Shown: piece by piece, positions 35,614-44,676 of the stretch | How the letters are laid out: the number at the start of each line of letters is the position of its first letter | Position numbering within the stretch: the stretch's first letter is position 1 | Position numbers and translations under genes: made by a program | Notes under the pieces: model-generated | The model's input: only the letters and a program-made list of their open reading frames with translations | Databases searched by the model: none | Told to the model about the DNA's origin: nothing | Assembly (NCBI GenBank): GCA_030725745.1 | Contig: JANRFH010000012.1 | Coordinates: 1 to 64,000, forward strand | Length of the DNA: 64,000 nucleotides | Origin: Akkermansiaceae bacterium | Lineage (GTDB): Bacteria > Verrucomicrobiota > Verrucomicrobiia > Verrucomicrobiales > Akkermansiaceae | Reading direction: 5' to 3'

Positions 35614-36138
35614 TCACTCGGCGGTAAACACGCGCCCCTTGCCATCTATCCACGCTTTCCTCGCGCTGGCGTAGAGACCGGCCAACTGAGACTCGGACAG
35701 CACACGGTATTCAATAGTCTTCGCATGCGTGGTATCGGGATAAGTCTTTACCACCATGTCTTCGACTCCACCAGTCACCCGATTCGCAGCCTTATCAAGA
35801 AGCTCCCTTGTTCTATCAGCAGCCTTAGTCACGGCATTGCCATCCATTTCGTCTGTGACCGGCTTGATGAAATAGAAACGTGCCAGTGCCACACCAACTG
35901 TATCGATTGTCACCTCGTCCACGACAAGGTTACCGTTGAGGATATACTTGTGACGGCTCACTGATGAAATCCGGTTCAATGCCACCAAGTAGTTCCCGCC
36001 TTGAAGGTTCGCTTCCCAAAATCCTTTGAGCCCCAGCTCATCGACCTGCTCCGATTCGGCGTCATCAGCGGTGTCTTGGGCATAAACAAGCGGGCAACAA
36101 GCAAGGAAACCGATCAGAAGATGTGTGGGTATTTTCAT
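35614..36138 (-). CDS. Exported hypothetical protein (174 aa)
   Basis: The start MKIPTHLLIGFLACCPLVYA gives a signal peptide of about 20 residues. The rest is hydrophilic with GFWEANLQGGNYLVALNRIS, VVDEVTIDTVGVALARFYFI and a C-terminal KAWIDGKGRVFTAE. No family is recognised. It lies 48 bp upstream of rsmA on the same strand and may be co-transcribed with it. Confidence 0.6.
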   Translation of the reverse strand: MKIPTHLLIGFLACCPLVYAQDTADDAESEQVDELGLKGFWEANLQGGNYLVALNRISSVSRHKYILNGNLVVDEVTIDTVGVALARFYFIKPVTDEMDGNAVTKAADRTRELLDKAANRVTGGVEDMVVKTYPDTTHAKTIEYRVLSESQLAGLYASARKAWIDGKGRVFTAE

Positions 36139-36239
36139 GATTCGGAAATCTACCCAACACCGCTCAGAACGCCAGCTTCCATTGTATTTCGGAAAAGTTG
36201 AACATTGATCAAGGCATCCCATTCATGCATACTCTCGCC

Positions 36240-36743
36240 ATGGAGAAATACCGCCCGAACGTGGCAGCACTCGTGATCAACAGAGCAGGCAACCTGCTGA
36301 TCTGTGAGCGTTCCAATTTCCCGGGTGCCTGGCAATTCCCACAGGGTGGCGTGGACAAAGGCGAATCCGTTGAAGAAGCACTTTACCGTGAAGTGCGAGA
36401 AGAGATCGGCCTCAAAAAGAATCATTATGAGATCCTCGGATTCAGAAGCGGCTACCGCTACCTATACCCGGAGGATGTCCGGGCGAAAAAGGTGAAAAAA
36501 CATGGTAACCATGGCCAAGAGCAAACCTATTTCCTATGTAGCCTTAAAGACAACGCCCCACCGGTCAATGTGCACCAGAACCCTCCGGAATTCGGAGCTT
36601 ACCGCTGGATCTTACCGGAAGAATTCGATCTGGACTGGCTTCCGGCATTCAAACACGAAGTATATTGCTCAGTGATGTATGACTTTTTTGATGTGGAATT
36701 GCAGCCTGCATCACCTATCGAAAGCCATTCTTCGACGGACTAG
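36240..36743 (+). CDS. rppH: RNA pyrophosphohydrolase (Nudix), RppH-like
   Basis: 167 residues from MEKYRPNVAALVINRAGNLL. Nudix box GGVDKGESVEEALYREVREE followed by IGL; the RppH features AWQFPQGGVDKGE, FRSGYRYLYPEDVR and GQEQTYFLCSL are present. RppH removes pyrophosphate from the 5' triphosphate of mRNA to begin decay. Upstream codons from 36198 lack support. It is divergent from the exported protein at 35614. Confidence 0.9.
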   Translation: MEKYRPNVAALVINRAGNLLICERSNFPGAWQFPQGGVDKGESVEEALYREVREEIGLKKNHYEILGFRSGYRYLYPEDVRAKKVKKHGNHGQEQTYFLCSLKDNAPPVNVHQNPPEFGAYRWILPEEFDLDWLPAFKHEVYCSVMYDFFDVELQPASPIESHSSTD

Positions 36744-36852
36744 CGCAAAGAAAATCAGGCTTACACCGCAAAAATTCTGTGGTTTTTCCTGCAATTCTTA
36801 CAAATAGGCTCTTTTTTCTTCCGAAAACACTGAAATCGGTCAATTATTTAAT

Positions 36853-37038
36853 GTAACTTATTGATCAACCTTGGTTGAAAGATAAGTTACGACATTTCCA
36901 ATATGCCGCAGCTAGTTTGCCGCGATACCACATCTCCGGGGGGAAGTGTGGTGCTGCCGAATAAACTGCGGTGTGCTTTGGGGGGAATGTGCAAACTTGG
37001 GCGCAGGTCGGTTTACCGATCTGCGCCCGATTTATTTG
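36853..37038 (+). ncRNA. Candidate structured RNA with its own terminator
   Basis: Between convergent genes, the 310-bp gap has no protein frame but shows ordered pairing: GTAACTTAT/ATAAGTTAC (36853-36861 with 36882-36890) with an inner TCAACC/GGTTGA; CCGCAG/CTGCGG (36906-36911 with 36966-36971) enclosing ACCACA/TGTGGT (36927-36932 with 36947-36952); and a 13-bp terminator-like hairpin with one G-A mismatch, GGGCGCAGGTCGG/CCGATCTGCGCCC (36999-37028), followed by ATTTATTT. No known RNA family is recognised. It could be a small RNA or merely an elaborate bidirectional terminator. Confidence 0.4.
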
Positions 37039-37054
37039 AAGCCAATCCTGATGA

Positions 37055-37951
37055 TCAAGAAAGCGGCGAAGGATAGGTGCCTTCGTCAATAAGGCTTCCA
37101 ATCGAGCTGACCACGTGCGGCTTGTCCTCCGGATAGGTGACACCAAACCACGAAGCGGTCGTTTCAAGCACTTCGCAGGAGATTTTACTATCGCGAATGA
37201 GAGAGTCTACCACCGTCGGCAGGTAACATTCGCCAGTTTCACTTCCACCGTGTTTTTCGAGGAATTTAAGGAATTCAGACTCGATGCCATCCATAAACTC
37301 GGCGGGATATGCCCAGAAATTCATCGAAGAAAGGGCACCTGGATCGAGTTCACGTATTCCACCGTCGAGCCCCGTTCCATTAACCTTACCGGACTCCTCA
37401 CGCCCGATTTTCACGAATTCCTCCACGCTGGCCAACTTACCATCAGCATCCACGGCGCAGATGCCACGGTTCACCCTGCCGTGCTCGGAGAGGGTATTTT
37501 CCAGCGGATAGGCGACCATCGCGCATTCGTTAGCAGCACATTGGTTCAGGAAACCGGCGGCACGGACATAGGCATCCGCCCCGTAGAAATCGTCGGCATT
37601 AATCACGGCGAATGGAGAATCGACGAGATCACGCGCAGCGCGCACTGCATGCACTGTGCCCCATGGTTTCGTCCTACCTGCCGGTGGCTGGTATGGCTCG
37701 GGCAGATCGGTCAGTTCCTGGAAGGCATAGTCAACTTGGATCCTGCCAGAAAAACGTGCACCAATCCCTTCGCGAAATGCATCAGCAAAATCTTTACGGA
37801 TCACGAAAATCACGCGGTCAAACCCCGCGCGGATCGCATCGAAGACTGAATAATCAAGGACAGTTTCCCCGTTAGGCCCCATGGGGTCGAGTTGTTTGAG
37901 GCCGCCGTAGCGACTACCCATTCCGGCAGCGAGAACGATGAGTGAAGGCAT
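37055..37951 (-). CDS. Nucleotidyltransferase (sugar-phosphate NTP-transferase) family protein
   Basis: 298 residues from MPSLIVLAAGMGSRYGGLKQ; an ATG at 37966 is an alternative. The nucleotide-binding loop AAGMGSRYGG and the metal/substrate segment FAVINADDFYGADAYVRA mark the GT-A pyrophosphorylase fold (MobA/GlmU/RfbA-like). It lacks the left-handed beta-helix of GlmU. The sugar 1-phosphate substrate cannot be assigned. It follows the Mla operon by 44 bp on the same strand and may be its last gene. Confidence 0.85.
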   Translation of the reverse strand: MPSLIVLAAGMGSRYGGLKQLDPMGPNGETVLDYSVFDAIRAGFDRVIFVIRKDFADAFREGIGARFSGRIQVDYAFQELTDLPEPYQPPAGRTKPWGTVHAVRAARDLVDSPFAVINADDFYGADAYVRAAGFLNQCAANECAMVAYPLENTLSEHGRVNRGICAVDADGKLASVEEFVKIGREESGKVNGTGLDGGIRELDPGALSSMNFWAYPAEFMDGIESEFLKFLEKHGGSETGECYLPTVVDSLIRDSKISCEVLETTASWFGVTYPEDKPHVVSSIGSLIDEGTYPSPLS

Positions 37952-37995
37952 CCCCGATGCAGTCATATGCAAGCGGCGAATGCAAGCACTTGGAA

Positions 37996-38580
37996 TTAAA
38001 GCCCCTTAGCAATGCTACGCGAAAGCTGCGCAAGAGCCTCATTCATGGCGACGATCCTCCCGGCCATCGGATTTCCCAGCGATTCCTGTTCTGTCACCTG
38101 CACTTTGGTACGGAAAGCCTTGGGAGCCGCATCTCCGCCACCTATCGGCTGCACCTTCCACGTGCATTCGAGCAGCAGAGATCCGTCAGGCTCAGGATCG
38201 AAACGCTCGATGCGAATCTCCACCAGCGAAGTGTATTCCCGTGCCACGAAGTTCGAGGATGGCTGGATGTTCGTCGAGCCGGTGAGCCGACGCAGATTGT
38301 CCGCCACCACCCGGGTAATGCCCGCATCGAGTGGCTCAGACCATAGGTTTTTCTCATGCACCTCCAGCCGCCCGTCGCCAGTGCGAGTGATGAGTTCCAC
38401 CCTTTCCAGATAGGGCGGTAACGATGGCTTGGCCACCGCCACTGAGGGGCTGGCGGCAGTCGGTGTCCGGTTCGACAGAGGTGAATCCAACAGGTGGCGC
38501 ACTGGATCATCCTCCACGGGCACAAGCAAGCTGCAGGACGATAAGAGTGCGGCTGTGGCTGCCATGGCAAAATTCTTCAT
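37996..38580 (-). CDS. PqiC/DUF330-like lipoprotein of the Mla operon
   Basis: 194 residues. The lipobox ATAALLSSC gives an N-terminal lipoprotein signal. The body resembles ABC-type transport auxiliary lipoproteins (PqiC, YmbA), with PPYLERVELITRTGDGRLEV and NLWSEPLDAGITRVVADNLR. Such proteins cap MCE complexes on the outer membrane side. It overlaps the mlaD-like gene by 4 bp and is the fourth gene of the set. Confidence 0.85.
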   Translation of the reverse strand: MKNFAMAATAALLSSCSLLVPVEDDPVRHLLDSPLSNRTPTAASPSVAVAKPSLPPYLERVELITRTGDGRLEVHEKNLWSEPLDAGITRVVADNLRRLTGSTNIQPSSNFVAREYTSLVEIRIERFDPEPDGSLLLECTWKVQPIGGGDAAPKAFRTKVQVTEQESLGNPMAGRIVAMNEALAQLSRSIAKGL

Positions 38581-39584
38581 TCGGATTCCTTTCCTCGGAG
38601 GAGCGTGTTTGGGTTTCTTTTCAGATCGTTCGTTAGCTCACGCAGGGCACGGGAGGCGATCTCCGTCTCATGCATGAGGTTTTGGAAGTTCAAGAGCAAG
38701 GGTGAGCGCGGATCGGTTACTTTGGACAACTCCTCAGAAGACTTATCGATTTTTTCGAGACTCTCTTTTGCTGTCTTCGTCAACTCCTCCACATCGGCGA
38801 GGAGAGGGTCTATGTTTTCGTTAGCCTTTGCACTCAGCGCCCGGATCTCTGCGAGAGATTTTTCAAGATCCGTCAATGCCCTCGAAAGCCTTCCGTCAGA
38901 GGTTAGCACCCTGATATCACGGCTGATAACTGTTAGATTCTCGTTAATCTCCTTAAGTTCGAGACCGTCGATCTGGTTTTTCGCCCCACGCAGCACATCG
39001 CGCATTTCGGTCATCAACCCCGCCAGATCCAGATCGTTGATTTTCTTAAGACCATCGGTAATTCCTGAAATCAGCTCATCGATTTCTGTCGGTATCGTCG
39101 GCACTACGGGATACGGGCGATCGATTTGCCCATCGTAAGTAAAGCCCTCTGCATCTGGCACAATATCGAACTCCACGTATAGCTGCCCGGTGACAAGACT
39201 CTCTTGTTTCATACCGGCGCGAAGCCCACGTTTCACCGCCCTATCAACACCCTCGTAGCTCGAAAAATCCAGCATCCCCTCCCCACTTCCCGACACACTC
39301 TGTAGATCCTTGTCTGCCAACTCCAGAACCACGGGGATGATCTTGCGGTTCTTCACGGTGTCCACGATGACGCTGATCGAAGAGACACGCCCGATGCGGA
39401 CACCGCCGAACCTGACATCAGAACCCACCTGTAGACCATAGACACTCTTGTCGAAGTAGAGCTGAACCTTGTGCTTCTTCTCAAAAAATTTTCCCGCACC
39501 CAGCGACACTAACGCGACTCCCACGATCAGCAGACCGAGGAGTGTGAAGAGGCCGATCATTGTCGGGCTGGCTTTCTTGCTCAT
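38577..39584 (-). CDS. mlaD: MCE-domain lipid-transport protein, MlaD-like
   Basis: 335 residues. One N-terminal membrane segment (IGLFTLLGLLIVGVALVSLG) precedes a single MCE domain with VQLYFDKSVYGLQVGSDVRF and GGVRIGRVSSISV, and then a long helical C-terminus, consistent with MCE proteins that form hexameric periplasmic channels. It overlaps the genes on both sides by 4 bp. Confidence 0.92.
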   Translation of the reverse strand: MSKKASPTMIGLFTLLGLLIVGVALVSLGAGKFFEKKHKVQLYFDKSVYGLQVGSDVRFGGVRIGRVSSISVIVDTVKNRKIIPVVLELADKDLQSVSGSGEGMLDFSSYEGVDRAVKRGLRAGMKQESLVTGQLYVEFDIVPDAEGFTYDGQIDRPYPVVPTIPTEIDELISGITDGLKKINDLDLAGLMTEMRDVLRGAKNQIDGLELKEINENLTVISRDIRVLTSDGRLSRALTDLEKSLAEIRALSAKANENIDPLLADVEELTKTAKESLEKIDKSSEELSKVTDPRSPLLLNFQNLMHETEIASRALRELTNDLKRNPNTLLRGKESE

Positions 39585-40363
39585 AATAATTCTTCAGTTT
39601 TCTGGTGCTCCCCCCGGCTGAGGAAATTTCTCACCGAAGGGTTCGTTGCATCTTCGCGTAGTACCTTTGGATCTCCGGTTGCTCCCTGAGTCCTTGTCTC
39701 TGTATCGAGGAAAACGGAATTATTAGCGATGGCAAAAATGCTGGCGAGTTCGTGCGTGACGATGACAAACGTAGATCCTAGGGAATCGCGTAACCTCAGA
39801 ATAAGTTCATCGAGGCGTTGCGAGCTGAGCGGATCCAGCCCTGCGCCAGGTTCATCGAGAAAGAGAATCTCTGGATCGAGCGCCATTGCCCGCGCGATGC
39901 CAGCCCTTTTACTCATCCCCCCACTGACCTGTGCAGGGTAGTAGTCTTCATAGCCGGAAAGCCCGACTAGTGCGAGTTTGTAACGGGCGAGATCAAGAAC
40001 TTCGCTTTGTTTTAAATCCGTGTATTCCTCAATTGGCATAGCAATATTCTCCGCAAGTGTCATCGAAGACCACAGTGCACCCGACTGATACATCACACCG
40101 AAACGCCGCATAAAACTGTGCCTCTCATCCTTCCCAGCAGATATGAAGTCCTCCCCCTGATAGTGAATACTGCCCGCCGCTGGCTCCTTCAAACCCACAA
40201 GATGCCGCAGCAAGGTGCTCTTTCCGCAACCACTCCCACCCATGATAACAAAAATATCTTTCTCCTGAATATCGAAATTTAGATCACTCATCACCACGAA
40301 AGAACCAAACGCCATCTCAAGCCCCCTCACCGAAATCTTCGCATTTGGATCGGGTTCTTTCAT
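39581..40363 (-). CDS. mlaF: ABC transporter ATPase of the Mla type
   Basis: 260 residues. Walker A is GGSGCGKSTLLRHLVG, signature is QVSGGMSKRAGIARAMALDP, Walker B is ILFLDEPGAGLDP and the H-loop is VIVTHELASIFAIA. The SGGMxKR signature is specific to MlaF-type phospholipid transport ATPases. Overlaps mlaE and mlaD by 4 bp each. Confidence 0.95.
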   Translation of the reverse strand: MKEPDPNAKISVRGLEMAFGSFVVMSDLNFDIQEKDIFVIMGGSGCGKSTLLRHLVGLKEPAAGSIHYQGEDFISAGKDERHSFMRRFGVMYQSGALWSSMTLAENIAMPIEEYTDLKQSEVLDLARYKLALVGLSGYEDYYPAQVSGGMSKRAGIARAMALDPEILFLDEPGAGLDPLSSQRLDELILRLRDSLGSTFVIVTHELASIFAIANNSVFLDTETRTQGATGDPKVLREDATNPSVRNFLSRGEHQKTEELL

Positions 40364-41478
40364 ATCTCAAGAATAGTGAAAATGACTGCGAAGGCCGAAT
40401 CTAATACGATGATCGCAGTGATCGAGGCCACTACCGCACGTGTCGTCGCTTCGCCCACAGCCGCAGAGGAATTGCCAGAGTTCATCCCTTGGAGGCAGCC
40501 GCAAATGGCTATAGCAACCCCGAAGAAAACGCTTTTAAAAACACCGAGGGAGGCTTGGGTGAGATCTACGATGGTCAGCATCTCCGCCCAGAAAAGTTTC
40601 GGGGGAATGCCTACACCCGCCCCCACCAGCATGCCGCCAAGAATGCCGATTACATTCGAATAAACCGTCAGCAAAGGCATCATCAGCACAAGTGCGAACA
40701 ACCGTGGAAGCACTAGGAAATCGAAAGGATTGAAGCCGAAGGTCTTAAGCGCATCGATCTCTTGGTTCGCCTTCATGCTGCCGATGCTTGCTGCAAAAGC
40801 CGCGCCCGTTCTTCCACTCATGATGATCGCCGTCATCATCACACCCATTTCACGCACCATCGCCAATCCCACGAGATCGGCGACATATAGGCTCGCACCG
40901 AAATTCGCTAACTGAACGTTTCCTACAAAGGCTAGAATCATGCCGATCAGGAAGCTAATCAGCGCGACGATAGGCAAAGCTCCCACTCCGCATTCCTGGA
41001 TCGATAACCAAAAATCCCGAGCCCGAAAGTTCGCTTTGCCTCTGAAAAATCTGCCCAATGCCAGCACCGTTTCACCGGTGAAATCCAACACTGACTCCGC
41101 CGACCTCCATGCAGCTGTCGATCTCAGACCAAGTAATTTCAGTCCGTGCGGCTCATCTTGCTCGGATCTAGCATCGCTCCTCTCCGGAACTTTCAACGCC
41201 AATTCCATGAGCGCCCGCAGATCATCGGGCAGCCCCTCGATATCAGCATCATCTCCGGCCTCCCGCAGTTTACCCAAAAGATAGGAGGGCAAGGTGGAAT
41301 CGTAGGCTCCGAGTTCGGAGGTCGCGAACTCATCCGGCCACCCCTGGCTCTCGTCACCGATGATTTCAGGCCTTTTGCCTATCAACCAATCACCTGAGAG
41401 CTCTAGCACACATCGCGAACCACCCCCGCTCCAGATGGCCTTGGGAGTGTGTGCAGCGCTCGTGGGCTTTGGCTTCAT
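40360..41478 (-). CDS. mlaE: MlaE-like ABC permease with an N-terminal extension
   Basis: 372 residues. The C-terminal ~250 residues are a MlaE/DUF140 permease (SGRTGAAFAASIGSMKANQE followed by IDALKTFGFNPFDFLVLPR), with about five membrane helices. The first ~120 residues are soluble, with VLELSGDWLIGKRPEI, and resemble a STAS/MlaB-like domain, so MlaB function may be fused to the permease. It heads the four-gene overlapping operon that moves phospholipid between membranes. Confidence 0.9.
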   Translation of the reverse strand: MKPKPTSAAHTPKAIWSGGGSRCVLELSGDWLIGKRPEIIGDESQGWPDEFATSELGAYDSTLPSYLLGKLREAGDDADIEGLPDDLRALMELALKVPERSDARSEQDEPHGLKLLGLRSTAAWRSAESVLDFTGETVLALGRFFRGKANFRARDFWLSIQECGVGALPIVALISFLIGMILAFVGNVQLANFGASLYVADLVGLAMVREMGVMMTAIIMSGRTGAAFAASIGSMKANQEIDALKTFGFNPFDFLVLPRLFALVLMMPLLTVYSNVIGILGGMLVGAGVGIPPKLFWAEMLTIVDLTQASLGVFKSVFFGVAIAICGCLQGMNSGNSSAAVGEATTRAVVASITAIIVLDSAFAVIFTILEI

Positions 41479-41581
41479 TTCTGTTAGTTCAAGAAGAGGA
41501 AAATCTGCACTACGCAGCTCCTCTCCTTCCCTTTCAGATTAGCCTTACCAAGAATTCATTCCAGCGGGAAATCTGGCGGAA

Positions 41582-42451
41582 TCACTCTTTGACCGAATCC
41601 ATCAGGCTTCCACCCTCTTCGACGGATTGGAACTTTTCGCGAAGGAGTTTGTCACGTTCTGCTGTTGTTGGGCCGCCTTCTTCTCCCATCATTTCTCGCA
41701 TCTCCTTATCGAAGCCTTGGTCTTCCATGTGATCTGCGGAGCGAGGATCCACGCCCATAGATTCTGTTGCAGCATCAATCTGTTCACTTCGGACGGCGAC
41801 CTTGTCCAAGGCCTTCTGATATTTTGCAACCATGCCCTGAATGTCACTGGCGGATTTGATGTCGGTAATGACCTGTTTCATTGCCTGATAGCGCTCAGGA
41901 TTCGTGACCACCCATCCGGCGGAGCCGCCAGTGATTCCGAAGAGTATGAGAAGCGCCATGATACGACCCCGCCGTTTCTTGCGCTTTTCCTTTGCGACTT
42001 TTGCATCCAATATAGCTCCAAGCTCTGCGCTAAGGTCGGAGTCCATTGATTTTACCGCCTGGTTCGCAAATTGGTCATCTACGGCAGTGATATCAATCAA
42101 GCCTGAATTCTTTTGAGCCTGTGGCTGCTCTGCATATTGAGGAGGTGCGTATTGCTGCGGAGGAGCAGCTTGAAAGTGTTGGGGCGCTGGCTGGTATTGC
42201 TGCGGTTGTGTCGCATAAGCCTGCGGAGCTTGTTGCTGCTTCTGGTCAAACTGCTGTGGCGATGCGTAGCCGTGGGCTTGGGGTGGAGCTGCTTGGAAAG
42301 CGTTCGGCTGCGCCGCAGGAGCTGCCGGTTGTCTTGTAAACGCCGCAGGTGCAGCCTTCACCTGCGATTCAGGGGTTCCGAAACGGCTTGGTGCAGACTT
42401 CTCATGAAGAGCAGCCTCGAACAACTTATCCAAATCTTCACGACTCGTCAT
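41582..42451 (-). CDS. Membrane protein with a disordered Gln/Pro/Ala-rich region
   Basis: 289 residues. Residues 30-112 are rich in Gln, Pro and Ala (AQPNAFQAAPPQAHGYASPQ is typical) and likely disordered. One membrane helix, IMALLILFGITGGSAGWVV near residue 165, is preceded by a KRKKRRGR positive patch. The rest is a charged helical C-terminus. No family is recognised. It is upstream of the Mla operon with 103 bp between. Confidence 0.6.
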   Translation of the reverse strand: MTSREDLDKLFEAALHEKSAPSRFGTPESQVKAAPAAFTRQPAAPAAQPNAFQAAPPQAHGYASPQQFDQKQQQAPQAYATQPQQYQPAPQHFQAAPPQQYAPPQYAEQPQAQKNSGLIDITAVDDQFANQAVKSMDSDLSAELGAILDAKVAKEKRKKRRGRIMALLILFGITGGSAGWVVTNPERYQAMKQVITDIKSASDIQGMVAKYQKALDKVAVRSEQIDAATESMGVDPRSADHMEDQGFDKEMREMMGEEGGPTTAERDKLLREKFQSVEEGGSLMDSVKE

Positions 42452-42563
42452 GGCAGATAAAAAACAACAAATTAGTTAACATTTGTCAAATATCTTTCCA
42501 GCTTAACTAAATTGGATTGGAAACAAGAACCATTCGAAAGCATGAATTTACATGCCTCTCACC

Positions 42564-43415
42564 TCACAGAAGTGCGATAACTTGTTGATTCTCCATGAGC
42601 GAATCACGAGTCACCGGATAGAATCCGGAATCTGCGAGACCACAAAATACCTCGCTCCTAGTCAGGACAGGGTCACCGAAAATGGTGCAAACGGCGGCGT
42701 CTGCGGCATCCCGTCCTGTGGCGATCCTAATGAGACCATTGAGTGGAGCTAGACGCGTTGGATCGAAGATATACCACCATCCCCCGATCAAGACTTCGAA
42801 GCATGCGTGAAAGTCTGGAGGATTGAGCTGGTACGCATACACAGTCGCATAACGAGCTGGGACATCGAGCGCACGGCAGAACGCAATGCCCAGGTGCGCA
42901 AAATCCCTACAGACACCCTGTCGTGTCTCCATTGTGTCGACAGCAGATGAAGTCTCGCCCGAGCTTCCGCTTACATAGGCAATGTTTTCGAAAATCCAAT
43001 CGCTCACTACGGAAGCGATTTCGTAAGGCGTTCTCAAATGACCAAACATGGCATTCGCCTGCTGGCGTATCCTATCGGATTGGCAATAACGGCTGGGAAA
43101 GAGGAAAGGTATTGCTTCTGGAGTCAATTCTCCAGAGCCACCTGTAGAGAGGTCTTGTGCGCTATCGATGCGGTAAGACACATCAACCAGAGCCCTATAA
43201 CTGACCGAGAGAGTTCCCTGATAGAATGTCTCAATCCGGGAAAATCGGTTCATTCCACTCTCAATGTGGAACTCCTCCATGTGTACCTCCGGCTCAGTGA
43301 ACACATATTCCTCCAGAACATTCTGACCACCCGTTTGAATGCATTTCAAGGCGAAGAGAAACGTAGCAGCGCTATTTAGGTTATATTCAAGCTCGCAGCT
43401 GACATTAAATCTCAT
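42564..43415 (-). CDS. Transglutaminase-like cysteine protease-fold protein
   Basis: 283 residues. The C-terminal half carries the transglutaminase triad: Cys in RQGVCRDFAHLGIAFCRALD, His in DFHACFEVLIGG and Asp in WYIFDPTRLAPL. The N-terminal half (VSYRALVDVSYRID) is the beta domain that precedes TGase in this bacterial family. No signal peptide is seen. The reaction in bacteria is usually proteolysis or amide hydrolysis; the substrate is unknown. Confidence 0.85.
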   Translation of the reverse strand: MRFNVSCELEYNLNSAATFLFALKCIQTGGQNVLEEYVFTEPEVHMEEFHIESGMNRFSRIETFYQGTLSVSYRALVDVSYRIDSAQDLSTGGSGELTPEAIPFLFPSRYCQSDRIRQQANAMFGHLRTPYEIASVVSDWIFENIAYVSGSSGETSSAVDTMETRQGVCRDFAHLGIAFCRALDVPARYATVYAYQLNPPDFHACFEVLIGGWWYIFDPTRLAPLNGLIRIATGRDAADAAVCTIFGDPVLTRSEVFCGLADSGFYPVTRDSLMENQQVIALL

Positions 43416-43599
43416 GGGTCTTCTGGTGGTGAGGCCGGTATTTCAAAGAAAGACATGGCAGCTCGCGTGCCATAGTAGGCAGCAAACTCACTTCGGCAAA
43501 GTCAAGATCTTAGGAATGCCTCACCCCACATCTGGTTAATGACTCATTTTCTTGCCAAGGCACGTCCTGCGGCGGAACCTCAACCAATCTCTCAAAACC

Positions 43600-44673
43600 A
43601 TGAAAATCCAAGCATCTATCTTATCAATCGCCCTAGTCCCGTGCCTAGCCATCGCACAGCCAGTTTTTTTAGGAACCAATGCCGACGGTATCTATCTCGC
43701 TGAATTCGATCCGGAGGAAGGCACGCTCTCGAAGCCAGAACTCGCGGCGGAGATAACTGCTCCCGGCTTCCTAGCCATTCATCCAGAAAAACCTATCCTC
43801 TACGCTGTCAGCAGGGGAAACACTCTTACTGCATTTTCCATCGGCGATAAAAACTCACTCACCGCATTAGGAGAAGTGAACACCGGCGGAAAAAACCCAA
43901 CACACCTTTCGATTGATGCCACGGGAGGCACTGCTGGAATCGCGAATTACAGCAATGGATCAATCACAACCATCAGCCTTGATGCCGATGGAAAACCTAA
44001 AGAAGTCATCTCTTATTTAGAGATTAAAGGCTCAGGGCCGCATCCCAAACGCCAAAACGAACCACATGCACATGGAGCTTATTTCGATTCTAATAACCAG
44101 TTCATGTTCGTTCCCGATCTAGGGATCGATAAAACACTCATCTATCGATTCGACGCTTCCACTTCGGAAATCAAGGATCATGGCTTCATCGCCAGCGCTC
44201 CCGGTGCTGGCCCACGACACATGACTTTTTCCCCCGACGGGAAGCACGCATACATCAACAACGAGCTCGATAACACCCTCCTCGCTGCCGTCTACGATCC
44301 TGAAAAAGGCGCACTCACCGCCATAGGCACATACCCCACCCTGCCAGCGGATTACAAAGGAGAAAGCACGACCGCAGAAGTCGAAGTGCACCCAAACGGA
44401 CGCTTTGTTTACGTTTCAAACCGTGGCCACGACTCTATCGCAGTGTTCTCACGCGATACGACTTCCGGTGAGCTCACACCACTTCAACACGCACCTTGCG
44501 GCACAAATATTCCACGCCATTTCAAAATCGATCCATCTGGAAAATGGCTACTCTGCGGAGGTCAAAACTCGAACAATATTGCCATACTCCCCCTAGATCC
44601 GGAGACCGGACTTCTTGGTGAACCAAAATCTATCGTAGAGACAGTCGCCCCGATTTGTATCTTGTTCCCGTAG
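43600..44673 (+). CDS. Exported lactonase-family beta-propeller protein
   Basis: 357 residues from MKIQASILSIALVPCLAIAQ, a signal peptide. The remainder is a seven-bladed propeller of the 6-phosphogluconolactonase (YbhE) type, with PEKPILYAVSRG, KNPTHLSIDATGG, GPRHMTFSPDGKHAYINNE and NGRFVYVSNRGHDSIAVF. The signal peptide argues against a cytoplasmic pentose-phosphate role, so a periplasmic sugar lactonase is more likely. It converges with the YqaA-like gene 3 bp away. Confidence 0.88.
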   Translation: MKIQASILSIALVPCLAIAQPVFLGTNADGIYLAEFDPEEGTLSKPELAAEITAPGFLAIHPEKPILYAVSRGNTLTAFSIGDKNSLTALGEVNTGGKNPTHLSIDATGGTAGIANYSNGSITTISLDADGKPKEVISYLEIKGSGPHPKRQNEPHAHGAYFDSNNQFMFVPDLGIDKTLIYRFDASTSEIKDHGFIASAPGAGPRHMTFSPDGKHAYINNELDNTLLAAVYDPEKGALTAIGTYPTLPADYKGESTTAEVEVHPNGRFVYVSNRGHDSIAVFSRDTTSGELTPLQHAPCGTNIPRHFKIDPSGKWLLCGGQNSNNIAILPLDPETGLLGEPKSIVETVAPICILFP

Positions 44674-44676
44674 CCC

